Shown here: one piece after another, positions 8,162 to 16,197 of the stretch | How the letters are laid out: each line of letters starts with the position of its first letter | Numbering within the stretch: position 1 is the first letter of the stretch | Source: Planctomycetota bacterium | GTDB lineage: Bacteria; Planctomycetota; Brocadiia; Brocadiales; Brocadiaceae | DNA: 49,102 nt | Direction of reading: 5' to 3' | Assembly: GCA_016235875.1 (NCBI GenBank) | Contig: JACRII010000139.1 | Coordinates: 1 to 49,102, forward strand | Notes under the pieces: generated by a model | Databases searched by the model: none | Told to the model about the DNA's origin: nothing | Seen by the model: only the letters and a program-made list of their open reading frames with translations | Position numbers and translations under genes: made by a program

Positions 8162-8797
8162 GTGAACTTAAATAATCTGATCATCTCAATTCCCGCAATA
8201 CTCTATGCACTGACCATTCATGAATATTTCCATGGTTGGACGGCCAATAAATTTGGCGACCCCACTGCACGGCTGCAAGGCCGTTTGACGTTGAATCCTC
8301 TTGCCCATATTGACATTATTGGGGCATTATGTTTTGTCTTTGCTCATTTTGGATGGGGAAAACCTGTTCCGGTAAATCCTTATAATTTTAGAAATCCACG
8401 ACGGGATAACGTGATTGTATCTTTTGCCGGCCCTGCCTCAAACTTTGTTTCTGCATTTCTGTTCGGCGTACTCTTTCAGCTATTGAGGAATACATCGTTT
8501 ATCCCTGTAAACATATCTGCCTTTGTGTTTAATTTATTACTCACGGGGGTCATAATGAATCTATCGCTGGCATTTTTTAATATGATTCCTTTATTCCCTC
8601 TGGATGGCTCTCATATCCTGGAGGGATTGTTACCCTATCGGATGGCGGTGAAATATAAAGGAATCGAACGCTACAGTCCGTTTATTTTGCTGGGGCTGAT
8701 TATTCTGGGAAATTATGCGGGTATTTCGATTTTAAGCATAATACTCGGCCCACCCATTCATTACTTTCTCAAGTTATTTACGGGTTTGCGACTTTAA
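8162..8797 (+). CDS. Site-2 protease family (M50) membrane metalloprotease
   Basis: This 211-residue integral membrane protein carries the zinc motif HEYFH (H20, E21, H24 from the GTG) and the second motif NMIPLFPLDGSH near residue 160. Several hydrophobic helices surround these, and no PDZ domain is visible. That places it with the small M50B proteases rather than RseP. The GTG at 8162 gives the usual N terminus, a hydrophobic helix leading straight to HExxH. GGGAG lies about 14 bases upstream, which is rather far. An upstream ATG at 8120 overlaps the proposed -10 box. The substrate is unknown. It leads a plus-strand run with scpA and yidC. Confidence 0.87.
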   Translation: MNLNNLIISIPAILYALTIHEYFHGWTANKFGDPTARLQGRLTLNPLAHIDIIGALCFVFAHFGWGKPVPVNPYNFRNPRRDNVIVSFAGPASNFVSAFLFGVLFQLLRNTSFIPVNISAFVFNLLLTGVIMNLSLAFFNMIPLFPLDGSHILEGLLPYRMAVKYKGIERYSPFILLGLIILGNYAGISILSIILGPPIHYFLKLFTGLRL

Positions 8798-8914
8798 GCG
8801 AAGATAGATAATATTCCGTCTTGTAACGACCTTTGAGTCGATATATAGTACTATAGTTCTTCGGGGACTAAAAGTTCATACAGAATAAGAAAAATTTATT
8901 TTGGGGGAAAAGTA

Positions 8915-9664
8915 ATGACAGGCGAATATAAAGTAGACCTGGACATTTATAACGGACCCATTGACTTACTCCTTTATCTGATTCGAAAAGAAGAAGTAAA
9001 TATCTACGATATTCCTATTGCACGGATTACGGATCAATATTTACAGTATGTGGAGGCGCTGCAAACCCTGGATATGAATATTGTGGGGGATTTCCTGGTG
9101 ATGGCGGCTACGCTCATGTACATCAAATCGTATATGCTTCTTCCCCGCACAGAGGCGCAGGGTATTGAAGAAGAGGAGGGAGACCCGCGGTTGTCCCTGG
9201 TGAAACAATTGCTGGAATACAAGCGGTACAAGGAAAGCACCCTGGTCCTGGCTGTCAGGGCTGCCGAGTGGGAAAAAAGGTGTTTTCGCTTACACAAGGA
9301 AATTTCCCTTGAAACAGAAGATAAAGACCAGGAACTTCCCCTGGAAGGTGTGAATATATGGGACCTTTTACAGAGGTTTTCGCACCTCATGAAACAAACT
9401 CTGATGAGTGTGCCCACAAAAGTAACTTATGACGATACGCCCATACAGGAATACATGAACGGAGTTTTACAAAAGGTACATCTCCATACTTCAATATCCT
9501 TTACAGATCTTTTTATGGGAATATGCGAAAGGAATCGGATTATTGGATTCTTTTTAGCCTTGTTGGAACTGGTTCGTTTGAATAGGATAAAGATTGAGCA
9601 ACCTATTAACTACGCGGATATTCAGATATCACTCAATAATGTGGCATCGTTAGACAGGGTTTGA
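8915..9664 (+). CDS. scpA: Segregation and condensation protein A
   Basis: This 249-residue kleisin links the SMC heads in the bacterial condensin. The N terminus, DIYNGPIDLLLYLIRKEEVNI, is the ScpA signature and is followed by ARITDQYLQY and AATLMYIKSYMLLPR. The C-terminal winged-helix part, about 185-245, includes TSISFTDLFMG. A GGGGGAAAAG ribosome site precedes the ATG by a few bases. No scpB is adjacent, although scpA and scpB are often neighbours. The 165-base gap downstream shows nothing recognisable. Confidence 0.92.
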   Translation: MTGEYKVDLDIYNGPIDLLLYLIRKEEVNIYDIPIARITDQYLQYVEALQTLDMNIVGDFLVMAATLMYIKSYMLLPRTEAQGIEEEEGDPRLSLVKQLLEYKRYKESTLVLAVRAAEWEKRCFRLHKEISLETEDKDQELPLEGVNIWDLLQRFSHLMKQTLMSVPTKVTYDDTPIQEYMNGVLQKVHLHTSISFTDLFMGICERNRIIGFFLALLELVRLNRIKIEQPINYADIQISLNNVASLDRV

Positions 9665-9829
9665 AATTGTCGATGAAGTAATTTTGATTTGAAATTGTTG
9701 CGATAGTTTGTTAACATTTTTCACTTCTGGATTATTCTGTGGAGCGCTCAACCAGGGCACAGGAATTTCAGACTTGAGATTTGCGGCTTTCTGCATGATC
9801 GTATTGTCCTCTATCTGGAGGAAGTTGTT

Positions 9830-10009
9830 ATGATTTCTAAAGAATTGTTAGACATTCTTGCTTGCCCGCTCTGTAAGATGGATGTCAGGCTGGAAAATGA
9901 TCGGATTGTCTGTACACAATGTGGCCGAAGATATCCGATAAAAGATGAAATACCCGTTATGCTTATTGATGAGGCAGAATTACCCGTGGAACATAAAAAG
10001 GAAAATTAA
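9830..10009 (+). CDS. Trm112-like (YcaR/UPF0434) zinc-ribbon protein
   Basis: This 59-residue protein begins ISKELLDILACPLCK and carries CPLC and CTQC zinc knuckles, followed by GRRYPIKDEIPVML, the classic Trm112/YcaR pattern. Family members serve as small partners of methyltransferases or are found near LPS and membrane genes. TGGAGGAAG lies about 6 bases before the ATG at 9830. Its TAA shares one base with the yidC start (TAATG), so the two are co-translated. The role in this organism is unknown, but the family call is firm. Confidence 0.88.
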   Translation: MISKELLDILACPLCKMDVRLENDRIVCTQCGRRYPIKDEIPVMLIDEAELPVEHKKEN

Positions 10010-11706
10010 TGGATAGAAAAGCGCTTATAGCAATTATCATTTGCGGGGTAGTCATGTTATTGTATTACCCCTTTATATTACCAATGTTTTCTCCAAAAAA
10101 GACGAAACCCGCCGAAGAAATAAAAGAGGAGGTTGTTTCGGAGAAACATGCAGACATGAAGGCTGAAGCAGAACAACAGCCATTGTTAAAACCGTCAACT
10201 CAAACCATACCGCCTCAGATAGAGCTTCCAATACAGGAAGTCACTATCGAAAATGAACTCTTGAAAATGGTATGGTCGAATGAGGGTGCGGCGCTCAATT
10301 CCATTATACTCAAGCATTTTAAAGATGCGGAGGCAAAGGACATTCTGGAATTATTAAAGGATACTTATACGGAATATCATCCGCTCGCCATTGATACCTT
10401 TGCTCAAAAAACGAGCTTTCAGAGGCAGCGATATACTATTCTTGAACACAGCGCCAACAAGATTGTATTCACCACGAAATTAGAGGAGGGAATCAATATT
10501 ATCAAAACGGTCGATTTGCCTTCAGATAAATACAATATAGATATGGATATTGCCATAGAAAATACTACCGATACGGAGGTTTCACTTTCATATAACATCA
10601 TTGCATCTTCCCTGATTACTCACGAAGGTGTGCCTTCCACTGACATGGCAGCCGTAGCCGGTATAGATTTGGGAAACAAAAGGACTAAATTGGCGCTCAC
10701 TGCACCCAAAGCATTTCCTTTCAAGAATGAATCTGTCGGCATCGCTTGGGCCGGGTCAACGAACAAGTATTTCGCCACGATTTTAAAACCTGTATCGAGT
10801 GATTCGGTGGCATCCATGAATGCACAGGCATTTGATGCAATGGGGGCTCTCTCCAATGAAAAGGCAGATACGGGCGATTTTATGGTTTCTCTCCAAACAA
10901 ACAAGTTTCGGATTCCGCCGCATCAGTCTGTAAAACACAGTTATCTCTATTTTACGGGACCAAAAAAAGAGGAAGTTCTGGAACACTACGACACCTTAGA
11001 CGCCCTTCTCAGTTACGGCTGGCTTACCTCTATAAGCAAGGTGCTTCTGGCTTTTTTAAATGGCGTACACAAGGTGATTCCTAATTATGGTATCTCCATT
11101 ATTGTATTAACCATCATCATCAAGGCTATCCTATTCCCACTGACAAGGAAGAGTCAGGTCTCCATGTTCAGAATGCAGCAATTGCAGCCTATGATTAATC
11201 AACTCAAGGAAAAATATAAACACGACAAACAGAGGATGGGAAAAGAGCAGATGTTATTATTTAAGAAACACGGAGCTAATCCCATGAGCGGTTGTTTACC
11301 GATGTTGTTACAGCTTCCGGTATTTTTTGCGCTCTTCCGCACCTTACAGCTTTCCTTTGAAATGAGGCAGGCTCCTTTCATGTTCTGGATTAACGATCTT
11401 TCAAGGCCGGATACCTTATTGCTCCTTCCGTTCACCATTCCTTTCATCGGGAATGCCCTCAATATATTGCCTTTGATTATGACCGGGGCTTCTTTTGCGC
11501 AGATGAAGCTAACGCCCAAGGCTCCTGCAGCAGACCCACAGGCGCAGGCACAACAAAAGATGATGTCATTCATGCCCATTATGTTTGCCTTTATATTATA
11601 TCATATGCCTTCAGGACTCACCGTTTATTGGACTACGAGCACTATATTCAGCATTATAGAGGGTCTGGTGATTCGAAGATCCATAAAAAAGGTAAAAATC
11701 AAATAG
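10009..11706 (+). CDS. yidC: Membrane protein insertase YidC
   Basis: This 565-residue inner-membrane insertase assists Sec-dependent and Sec-independent insertion. There is an N-terminal membrane segment at residues 4-24 and a charged linker. A beta-rich periplasmic domain runs from about 60 to 340. The conserved five-helix core, about 350-560, contains PNYGISIIVLTIIIK, LFPLTRKSQVSM, GCLPMLLQLPVFFALF and a final helix before a basic tail. This is the long Gram-negative form, in keeping with an outer membrane. It overlaps the Trm112-like gene by one base. A nested hairpin follows at 11718. Confidence 0.96.
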   Translation: MDRKALIAIIICGVVMLLYYPFILPMFSPKKTKPAEEIKEEVVSEKHADMKAEAEQQPLLKPSTQTIPPQIELPIQEVTIENELLKMVWSNEGAALNSIILKHFKDAEAKDILELLKDTYTEYHPLAIDTFAQKTSFQRQRYTILEHSANKIVFTTKLEEGINIIKTVDLPSDKYNIDMDIAIENTTDTEVSLSYNIIASSLITHEGVPSTDMAAVAGIDLGNKRTKLALTAPKAFPFKNESVGIAWAGSTNKYFATILKPVSSDSVASMNAQAFDAMGALSNEKADTGDFMVSLQTNKFRIPPHQSVKHSYLYFTGPKKEEVLEHYDTLDALLSYGWLTSISKVLLAFLNGVHKVIPNYGISIIVLTIIIKAILFPLTRKSQVSMFRMQQLQPMINQLKEKYKHDKQRMGKEQMLLFKKHGANPMSGCLPMLLQLPVFFALFRTLQLSFEMRQAPFMFWINDLSRPDTLLLLPFTIPFIGNALNILPLIMTGASFAQMKLTPKAPAADPQAQAQQKMMSFMPIMFAFILYHMPSGLTVYWTTSTIFSIIEGLVIRRSIKKVKIK

Positions 11707-11717
11707 TCAGGTATTAC

Positions 11718-11765
11718 GCCACAGAGGAAATAGAAACGATTGGCGTTTCTTTATAACTCTGTGGC
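11718..11765 (+). repeat. Nested hairpin between yidC and mnmE
   Basis: An outer 9-bp stem (GCCACAGAG with CTCTGTGGC) encloses a 7-bp stem (AGAAACG with CGTTTCT) and a loop ATTGG. There is no T-tract, so it is not a classical terminator. The outer arm equals the repeat arm at 31-39, so this may be a minimal copy of that repeat and could attenuate or process the yidC-mnmE transcript. Confidence 0.75.
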
Positions 11766-11785
11766 AAATTATTTATTTTTCACTC

Positions 11786-13192
11786 ATGTCCCCCGAAATT
11801 CAGGACACAATTGTTGCAGTTTCCTCTCCGTCTGGCAGGTCGCTTCAATCTATCATTAAAATCAGCGGTCATGAAGCTATCCAGTGCATAAAAGATTTTT
11901 TTATACCCACCGCACATTTTGATTTAGGAGAAATCCCCACATATACATCCACTGCGGGGAATATTCACATCAAGGAAGAAGGGGTTAATATCCCTGCAGT
12001 TTTGTATATCATGAAACAACCGTATTCTTATACAAAAGAGGACGTGGTGGAAATCCATACCCTGGGCTCTCCGATAATCATGGAAATGCTCTTGTCTTCT
12101 ATTTTATCAAAAGGGATTCAGGTAAAGAGAAATATCCGGCTTTCACAACCCGGCGAATTTACAAAACGCGCCTTCCTGCATGGCCGGATAGACCTTACTC
12201 AGGCCGAAGCCGCCATGCGCATCATACGAGCACAAACAGATGCTGAACTGAAGGTTGCGGTTGCACAATTAACAGGAAGTGTTTCGCGGCAGATCAAGCG
12301 CATCCAGGACGATGCGGTCTCCCTTTGTTCATATATCGAAGCAGCGATTGATTTTTCTGATCAGGATATCGAGCTCATTTCCGCAAGAGAAATCATGGAT
12401 AAACTGGAGGTAATCAAAAATGGTATTTCTCAACTCCTGATTCAGCCGGAAACAGGCCATGTTTCTCAAGAAGGGATTGACACCGTTTTGTATGGTAAAC
12501 CCAATGTTGGAAAATCAAGTCTGATCAATGCCTTACTGGGGAAAAAGAGGACGCTTGTTAGCGAAATACCGGGAACGACACGTGATGTTGTTACAGACAT
12601 TTTAGAAATCAGGGGCATTCGTTTTAAACTGATGGATACTGCAGGAATGGATGATTCAGAAGAAGTCGTTTTATCCAGAGCGATGAAAAAGACGCTATCT
12701 ACCCTGAAAAAGTCCCAGGTAATATTACTTGTCTTTGATGGCAACTTTACTATAGACGAACAATTGAGGGCAATGAAACTGGATGATTTGACCGGCAATG
12801 CGATTATTGTAATCAACAAATGTGATTTGCTAAAAAGCAGTCCTTCCCCGGAATTACCAGCAGAGTTAAAGAAATATCCCTTGGTACATACGTCCGCCCT
12901 GACAGGTGAAGGTCTTGAAAGACTGAAGGAAACCTTGTTGGAAGGTGTCCTGGGGGGGCGGGTAAATCTTTCGGGCGGCGCTCCGATTTTTAATGTGCGT
13001 CAAAGAGAGGTACTACAGCGTTCACTTCAATCGATTCAACAAACTATAGAATCGGTAAATAACAATGAAAGCTATGAATTCATTGCATTAGACCTGCGTG
13101 CTGCAATAGACGCCCTCGGTGAAATTGTGGGAGAGGTTACCACAGAAGATATTTTATCTAAAATATTTTCAGAGTTTTGCATTGGAAAATAA
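11786..13192 (+). CDS. mnmE: tRNA uridine-5-carboxymethylaminomethyl modification GTPase
   Basis: This 468-residue GTPase works with MnmG to modify wobble uridine 34. The N-terminal tetrahydrofolate-binding domain is followed by a helical domain and a G domain with GKPNVGKS at 237-244, DTAG at 284-287 and NKCD at 344-347. The C terminus is CIGK, the invariant tail whose cysteine is needed for modification. The length is normal. No ribosome site is obvious before the ATG, and an earlier in-frame start is not visible. The yidC-mnmE order is widespread in bacteria. Confidence 0.96.
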   Translation: MSPEIQDTIVAVSSPSGRSLQSIIKISGHEAIQCIKDFFIPTAHFDLGEIPTYTSTAGNIHIKEEGVNIPAVLYIMKQPYSYTKEDVVEIHTLGSPIIMEMLLSSILSKGIQVKRNIRLSQPGEFTKRAFLHGRIDLTQAEAAMRIIRAQTDAELKVAVAQLTGSVSRQIKRIQDDAVSLCSYIEAAIDFSDQDIELISAREIMDKLEVIKNGISQLLIQPETGHVSQEGIDTVLYGKPNVGKSSLINALLGKKRTLVSEIPGTTRDVVTDILEIRGIRFKLMDTAGMDDSEEVVLSRAMKKTLSTLKKSQVILLVFDGNFTIDEQLRAMKLDDLTGNAIIVINKCDLLKSSPSPELPAELKKYPLVHTSALTGEGLERLKETLLEGVLGGRVNLSGGAPIFNVRQREVLQRSLQSIQQTIESVNNNESYEFIALDLRAAIDALGEIVGEVTTEDILSKIFSEFCIGK

Positions 13193-13220
13193 GATGTTGT
13201 TTCCTAAGGTTTGATTCCTT

Positions 13221-13739
13221 TCATACCACAGTCACGGAACTCGCCTGCGGTCCTTTTTCTCCCATTTCTTCAGCAAAGCGCACCTCTATTCCGATCTCCA
13301 ATTGTTTAAACTTACGGTTCAGTATGCTGTGCTCGTGGAAATATATCTCTCGTCCGTCCGGTGTGGTGAGGAAGCCGTAACCCTTATCCGGAAACAGTGC
13401 GCTTATACGCGCATGGGTTGGCGCCTCATGGTGTTTTACATCACCGCGCTGTCTCCTTGCGAAGTCTTCCAGCTTGCGGCGCGCATCATGAAAGGCGTCT
13501 CTTATTGACACATAGAGGTCTGTGTTCGGATCGAGTTTCACTACCAGTTCCGTACCAGGGACGGTTATATCGATATGCACGTTGTACAACGACCTTTTGG
13601 GAATGGCCTCTACTGTAACCCTGCAGCTCATAATCCTGTCGTAATATTTGTCTAACTTCTCAGCATGATCACGAATGTCCGCTCTAATCGCTTCGGTGAG
13701 TTCCAGATTGCGGGACGTAATTTGCAATGGCAGTATCAT
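13221..13739 (-). CDS. HPF/RaiA ribosome-associated domain fused to a cold-shock domain
   Basis: This 172-residue protein has an S30AE (HPF/RaiA) domain at about residues 1-100, starting LPLQITSRNLELTEAIRADI. A cold-shock fold follows at about 108-168 with GYGFLTTPDGREIYFHEHSI, which keeps the RNP1-like aromatic residues. The N-terminal part should bind the 30S decoding centre in stress or stationary phase, and the C-terminal part should bind RNA. This differs from long HPF, which has a dimerisation domain instead. GGAGG lies 8 bases before the ATG. The gene converges on mnmE, with only 28 bases between the stops and no strong terminator. Upstream lies an unusual leader at 13881-14056. Confidence 0.88.
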   Translation of the reverse strand: MILPLQITSRNLELTEAIRADIRDHAEKLDKYYDRIMSCRVTVEAIPKRSLYNVHIDITVPGTELVVKLDPNTDLYVSIRDAFHDARRKLEDFARRQRGDVKHHEAPTHARISALFPDKGYGFLTTPDGREIYFHEHSILNRKFKQLEIGIEVRFAEEMGEKGPQASSVTVV

Positions 13740-13880
13740 CGTATCTCCTCCATATAATCAGTTATCCTATCAATGAAATTTATTTAGGGCTATTGTAGCA
13801 ATGAATCGATGCCGTGTCAACGCAAAGGAAATTGAACCCCCGCAACAAATATAGGAAGGCGCCACACAACAGAGCGGTGA

Positions 13881-13901
13881 GTCACACCGTTGTCGTGTGA
13901 C
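13881..13901. repeat. 7-bp stem hairpin in the HPF leader
   Basis: GTCACAC, a 7-base loop, then GTGTGAC make a perfect stem. A weaker CCCT/AGGG hairpin follows at about 13901-13917. There is no T-tract on either strand. Confidence 0.6.
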
Positions 13902-13919
13902 CCTCTATAATATAGGGCC

Positions 13920-14019
13920 GTCTGTAAAATGGGTTACAAATTAACCAGTATTCAGTTTGAGATGACGGGTCTCAATTGTTGAATATTTGGCTAATTGTAT
14001 TGTCCATTTTACAAACGAA
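13920..14019. repeat. Long imperfect inverted repeat (about 100 bp)
   Basis: The outer arms are TCTGTAAAATGG and CCATTTTACAAA. Further matches inside (AATTAACC with GGCTAATT, ATTCA with TGAAT, TTGAGA with TCTCAA) let nearly the whole 100 bases fold back on itself. It resembles a MITE or a large regulatory hairpin. The stop codon of the micro-ORF lies inside one outer arm. Confidence 0.65.
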
Positions 14020-14056
14020 CGCCAACCTGTACTAACTGAGCGACAAATTCGCCCAT
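14009..14056 (-). CDS. Possible 15-residue micro-ORF
   Basis: The ATG at 14056 is preceded by GAAAGGAG with about 6 bases of spacing, as good as any site in the window. It reads MGEFVAQLVQVGVRL and then TAA. It may be a leader peptide for the HPF gene downstream, a tiny membrane-active peptide, or the front of a lost gene. I recognise no family. The evidence is only the ribosome site and its position. Confidence 0.3.
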   Translation of the reverse strand: MGEFVAQLVQVGVRL

Positions 14057-14179
14057 GATAAAACTCCTTTCTGCTAAATAAGCAAAAAAGGTTTTTAATA
14101 CAGGGAAGCGCACGCCTCCCATTTAAATATTTTTCTTTTGCTTGCACACTGCCCACTTAGACTCATAATTCGAAATAAA

Positions 14180-14449
14180 TTATAATAAAGCAACTTCGGG
14201 TTTAATAAGCCTTGATTTCGGCGGTTTTAAACCCTTTACTTTGACATACACAACTTTCTGTCCGGGTTCTCTCTGTTTATTTGCTAATTGTATACTCCAA
14301 CTGTTATACTCATCGTCACCATAAACTTGCAAAATAATTTGGGCATTCTTTGGAATTTTTTTCGAGAATTCAGGGTGCTCAACAATGTAGCGGTCAAACT
14401 CTGCAACCAATATAGCATGTTTTTTTTCTAAAATTTCCGTATTTAGCAT
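14180..14449 (-). CDS. DUF5647-like small protein
   Basis: This 89-residue protein has a helical N terminus (KKHAILVAEFDRYIVEHPEF), then IPKNAQIILQVYGDDEYNSW, then VVYVKVKGLKPPKSRLI. The pattern of K/R-N/H-..-EF-..-HPE-..-IP-.-A matches what I recall of DUF5647, a family of unknown function. Its ATG directly follows the stop of the 14450-14755 gene with no gap, so they are one operon and probably a two-component module such as a toxin-antitoxin pair. The 70-residue product at 38929 shares the EFxRY...PE...IP..A pattern. The function is unknown. Confidence 0.65.
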   Translation of the reverse strand: MLNTEILEKKHAILVAEFDRYIVEHPEFSKKIPKNAQIILQVYGDDEYNSWSIQLANKQREPGQKVVYVKVKGLKPPKSRLIKPEVALL

Positions 14450-14755
14450 CTATTTACCCTCCAAAAAACGCTTTTGGTAGACTTTCCAATTTTCTTTTAT
14501 GTCTTCATCTGCAAAAGTTAAGGATTCTGGGAGGCTTAAATGGAGTTCCTTTTTAATCTTTCTACTTTCGAGCTTGTATTGATCAATATGAGTAAAACCA
14601 TGAGATGAATCATAACGAATTACCACTTGCCACACATCATTAACAAAAACTTCCAACTGCACACTAAAGCTAATAATCTTTCCTTTATCAGCTTCGTGGT
14701 AATGCCTTTTACGAGCATTTTCACCTAAAGGGACAACATATTCGGTAACATTCAA
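14450..14755 (-). CDS. Conserved hypothetical protein, partner of the DUF5647-like gene
   Basis: This 101-residue soluble protein contains KRHYHEADKGKIISFSVQLE, VVIRYDSSHGFTHIDQY and a C-terminal TFADEDIKENWKVYQKRFLEG. It resembles small proteins annotated as DUF7718 or TumE-like, but I hold that from memory and weakly. It is the first gene of a tight two-gene operon on the minus strand. The composition is ordinary. A role in a toxin-antitoxin pair is inference from size and coupling. Confidence 0.55.
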   Translation of the reverse strand: MNVTEYVVPLGENARKRHYHEADKGKIISFSVQLEVFVNDVWQVVIRYDSSHGFTHIDQYKLESRKIKKELHLSLPESLTFADEDIKENWKVYQKRFLEGK

Positions 14756-14842
14756 TTATTGATCCCCTTTTATAAAAAATGCTTATTTTATATCTAGTTA
14801 ATTTTACTTCGTTTTTACCGGAGTCCCCTTGATTATATAGGT

Positions 14843-14916
14843 TGGAGCGGGCGAAGGGAATCGAACCCTCATACCCAGCTTGGGAAGCTGGTATTCTACC
14901 ACTGAATTACGCCCGC
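14843..14916 (-). tRNA. tRNA-Gly (anticodon CCC)
   Basis: The reverse complement folds as a full cloverleaf. The acceptor pairs GCGGGCG with CGCCCGC, the anticodon stem is CCAGC/GCTGG with loop TTCCCAA (anticodon CCC), the T arm is GGGTTCGATTCCC, and the 3' end is an encoded CCA after discriminator T. It reads GGG. It closely matches E. coli glyU as I recall it. The next gene upstream on the minus strand ends one base before it, so the two may be co-transcribed. Confidence 0.97.
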
Positions 14917-14917
14917 T

Positions 14918-15967
14918 TTATATTTCTACGGTATGCAATTTCGACTTTTCTGAGCCCTGTTCCTGTCTGTTTTGAACAGGAAAAAGAGTCGAATGGCTAT
15001 TAGTGATTTTTTTTGACTCGCTACAGAGCAAACCCTGATACGTGCCTCTTCGTTCCAATTCCTTTGTTATCCCCGCTGTAATTCCGGCCTTGCTGGCCTT
15101 CCATATCGGCGATATAAGGAAATTGCCATGCGTGTCGCCGACGAGTCTTTGTACCGTAATATTTGGCGGAATACGCTCTAAAAAATCAGCGGCAAGCCGG
15201 ATGTAGGCATTCATATCCATTGTCTGTACCCTGCCTTTAAAATACTCATCGGCCAGCGCCGTATTTTTCGCTACATACAAATGATGGAGTTTGATACCCT
15301 GTATCCCCAATCCTGCCACGGCCTCCGCCGTTTCCATTATATCCTCTCTCGTCTCGCCAGGCAGACCTAAGATAACATGAACACATATACGGATGCAAGT
15401 TTTTTTTGTGCGATTTATGGCATCCAAAAATATCTTGTAATCGTGCCCTCTATTGATGCGCTTAAGGGTTTCATCATGAATGGATTGTAGCCCATATTCG
15501 ATCCAGACATGACATTTTTTCGTATAGCTGTCGATAAGGCTTAAAATATCGTCCGTCACGCAATCAGGTCGCGTACCGATAGAGATGCCTACGACATCTT
15601 TATCCTCCAGTGCCTCTTCATAACACGCTCTTAGCGTTTCAGTATCTGCATACGTATTCGTAAAGGACTGGAAATATGCAATAAATTTTTCTGCGCCGCA
15701 TCTCTTTTTATGAAATGCCTTACCCTTCTCGATTTGTTCTTTTATGGTAATATGTGTTTCCTTAACATTCGGGCTAAAGCTTTCGTTGATACAATAAGTA
15801 CATCCGCCCACCCCGACACGCCCATCACGATTGGGACAGGTAAAACCAGCGTGAAGTGGGATTTTGTGCACTTTATAAGGGAATTGTTCTTTTAGATATT
15901 CACTAAAAGGGAAAAACCGGTACTTTACAAGATATGGCTTTTGTTGAAATGGCAATACACTCTTCAT
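14918..15967 (-). CDS. YhcC/TIGR01212-type radical SAM protein
   Basis: This 349-residue radical SAM enzyme has its cluster cysteines at C44, C56 and C59 (CPNRDG then GGCTYC), the spacing typical of the TIGR01212 family. Further landmarks are FQSFTNTYAD, SIGTRPDC, EYGLQS, HVILGLPGET and KLHHLYV. The family reaction is not established. The stop at 14918-14920 is next to the 5' end of tRNA-Gly. The ATG at 15967 fits family length. A short C-terminal tail after about residue 325 looks poorly conserved. Confidence 0.85.
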   Translation of the reverse strand: MKSVLPFQQKPYLVKYRFFPFSEYLKEQFPYKVHKIPLHAGFTCPNRDGRVGVGGCTYCINESFSPNVKETHITIKEQIEKGKAFHKKRCGAEKFIAYFQSFTNTYADTETLRACYEEALEDKDVVGISIGTRPDCVTDDILSLIDSYTKKCHVWIEYGLQSIHDETLKRINRGHDYKIFLDAINRTKKTCIRICVHVILGLPGETREDIMETAEAVAGLGIQGIKLHHLYVAKNTALADEYFKGRVQTMDMNAYIRLAADFLERIPPNITVQRLVGDTHGNFLISPIWKASKAGITAGITKELERRGTYQGLLCSESKKITNSHSTLFPVQNRQEQGSEKSKLHTVEI

Positions 15968-16088
15968 GAAATTAATTTAACACGAATAGAGAGATTTATC
16001 AAATACAAAACAAGTCAAAGGTTGAAATAGAGCGTATAGTTTTGATATTATGAAAACATTAATACCTATTTCTTCCCTTAATTTTTGC

Positions 16089-16164
16089 TAAAATTACGAT
16101 TTACGATTTGCGACTTACAATTTAAACCACAAATCCAAAATCGTAAATTGTAAATCAAAATTAC
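16089..16164. repeat. TTACGATTTACGATTT hairpin repeat, copy 1
   Basis: Short direct units of TTACGATT-type sequence are followed by their complements (AAATCGTAAATTG), making an AT-rich hairpin of about 75 bases. A close relative is at 30078-30152, with TTTGCTAAAA or TTTAGCAAAA in front in both. It sits between two unrelated genes. Confidence 0.8.
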
Positions 16165-16197
16165 CCTCGTTCTACTTGTCTATGTTGAGTTTAGCCT

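Larger units (their letters stand above)
13740..14179. other. 440-bp gene-poor region upstream of the HPF gene
   Basis: No full-length gene is supported here. On the minus strand, in order toward the HPF gene, it holds a micro-ORF with a strong ribosome site (14056-14009), a long imperfect hairpin (14019-13920) and a 7-bp hairpin (13901-13881). It could be a regulatory leader or a small palindromic mobile element. Confidence 0.45.

Noticed and set aside
13941-14156. 71-codon minus-strand frame
   Set aside because: It overlaps the long inverted repeat and lacks a ribosome site. A short W-[TS]-IQLA match to the neighbour protein is likely chance.
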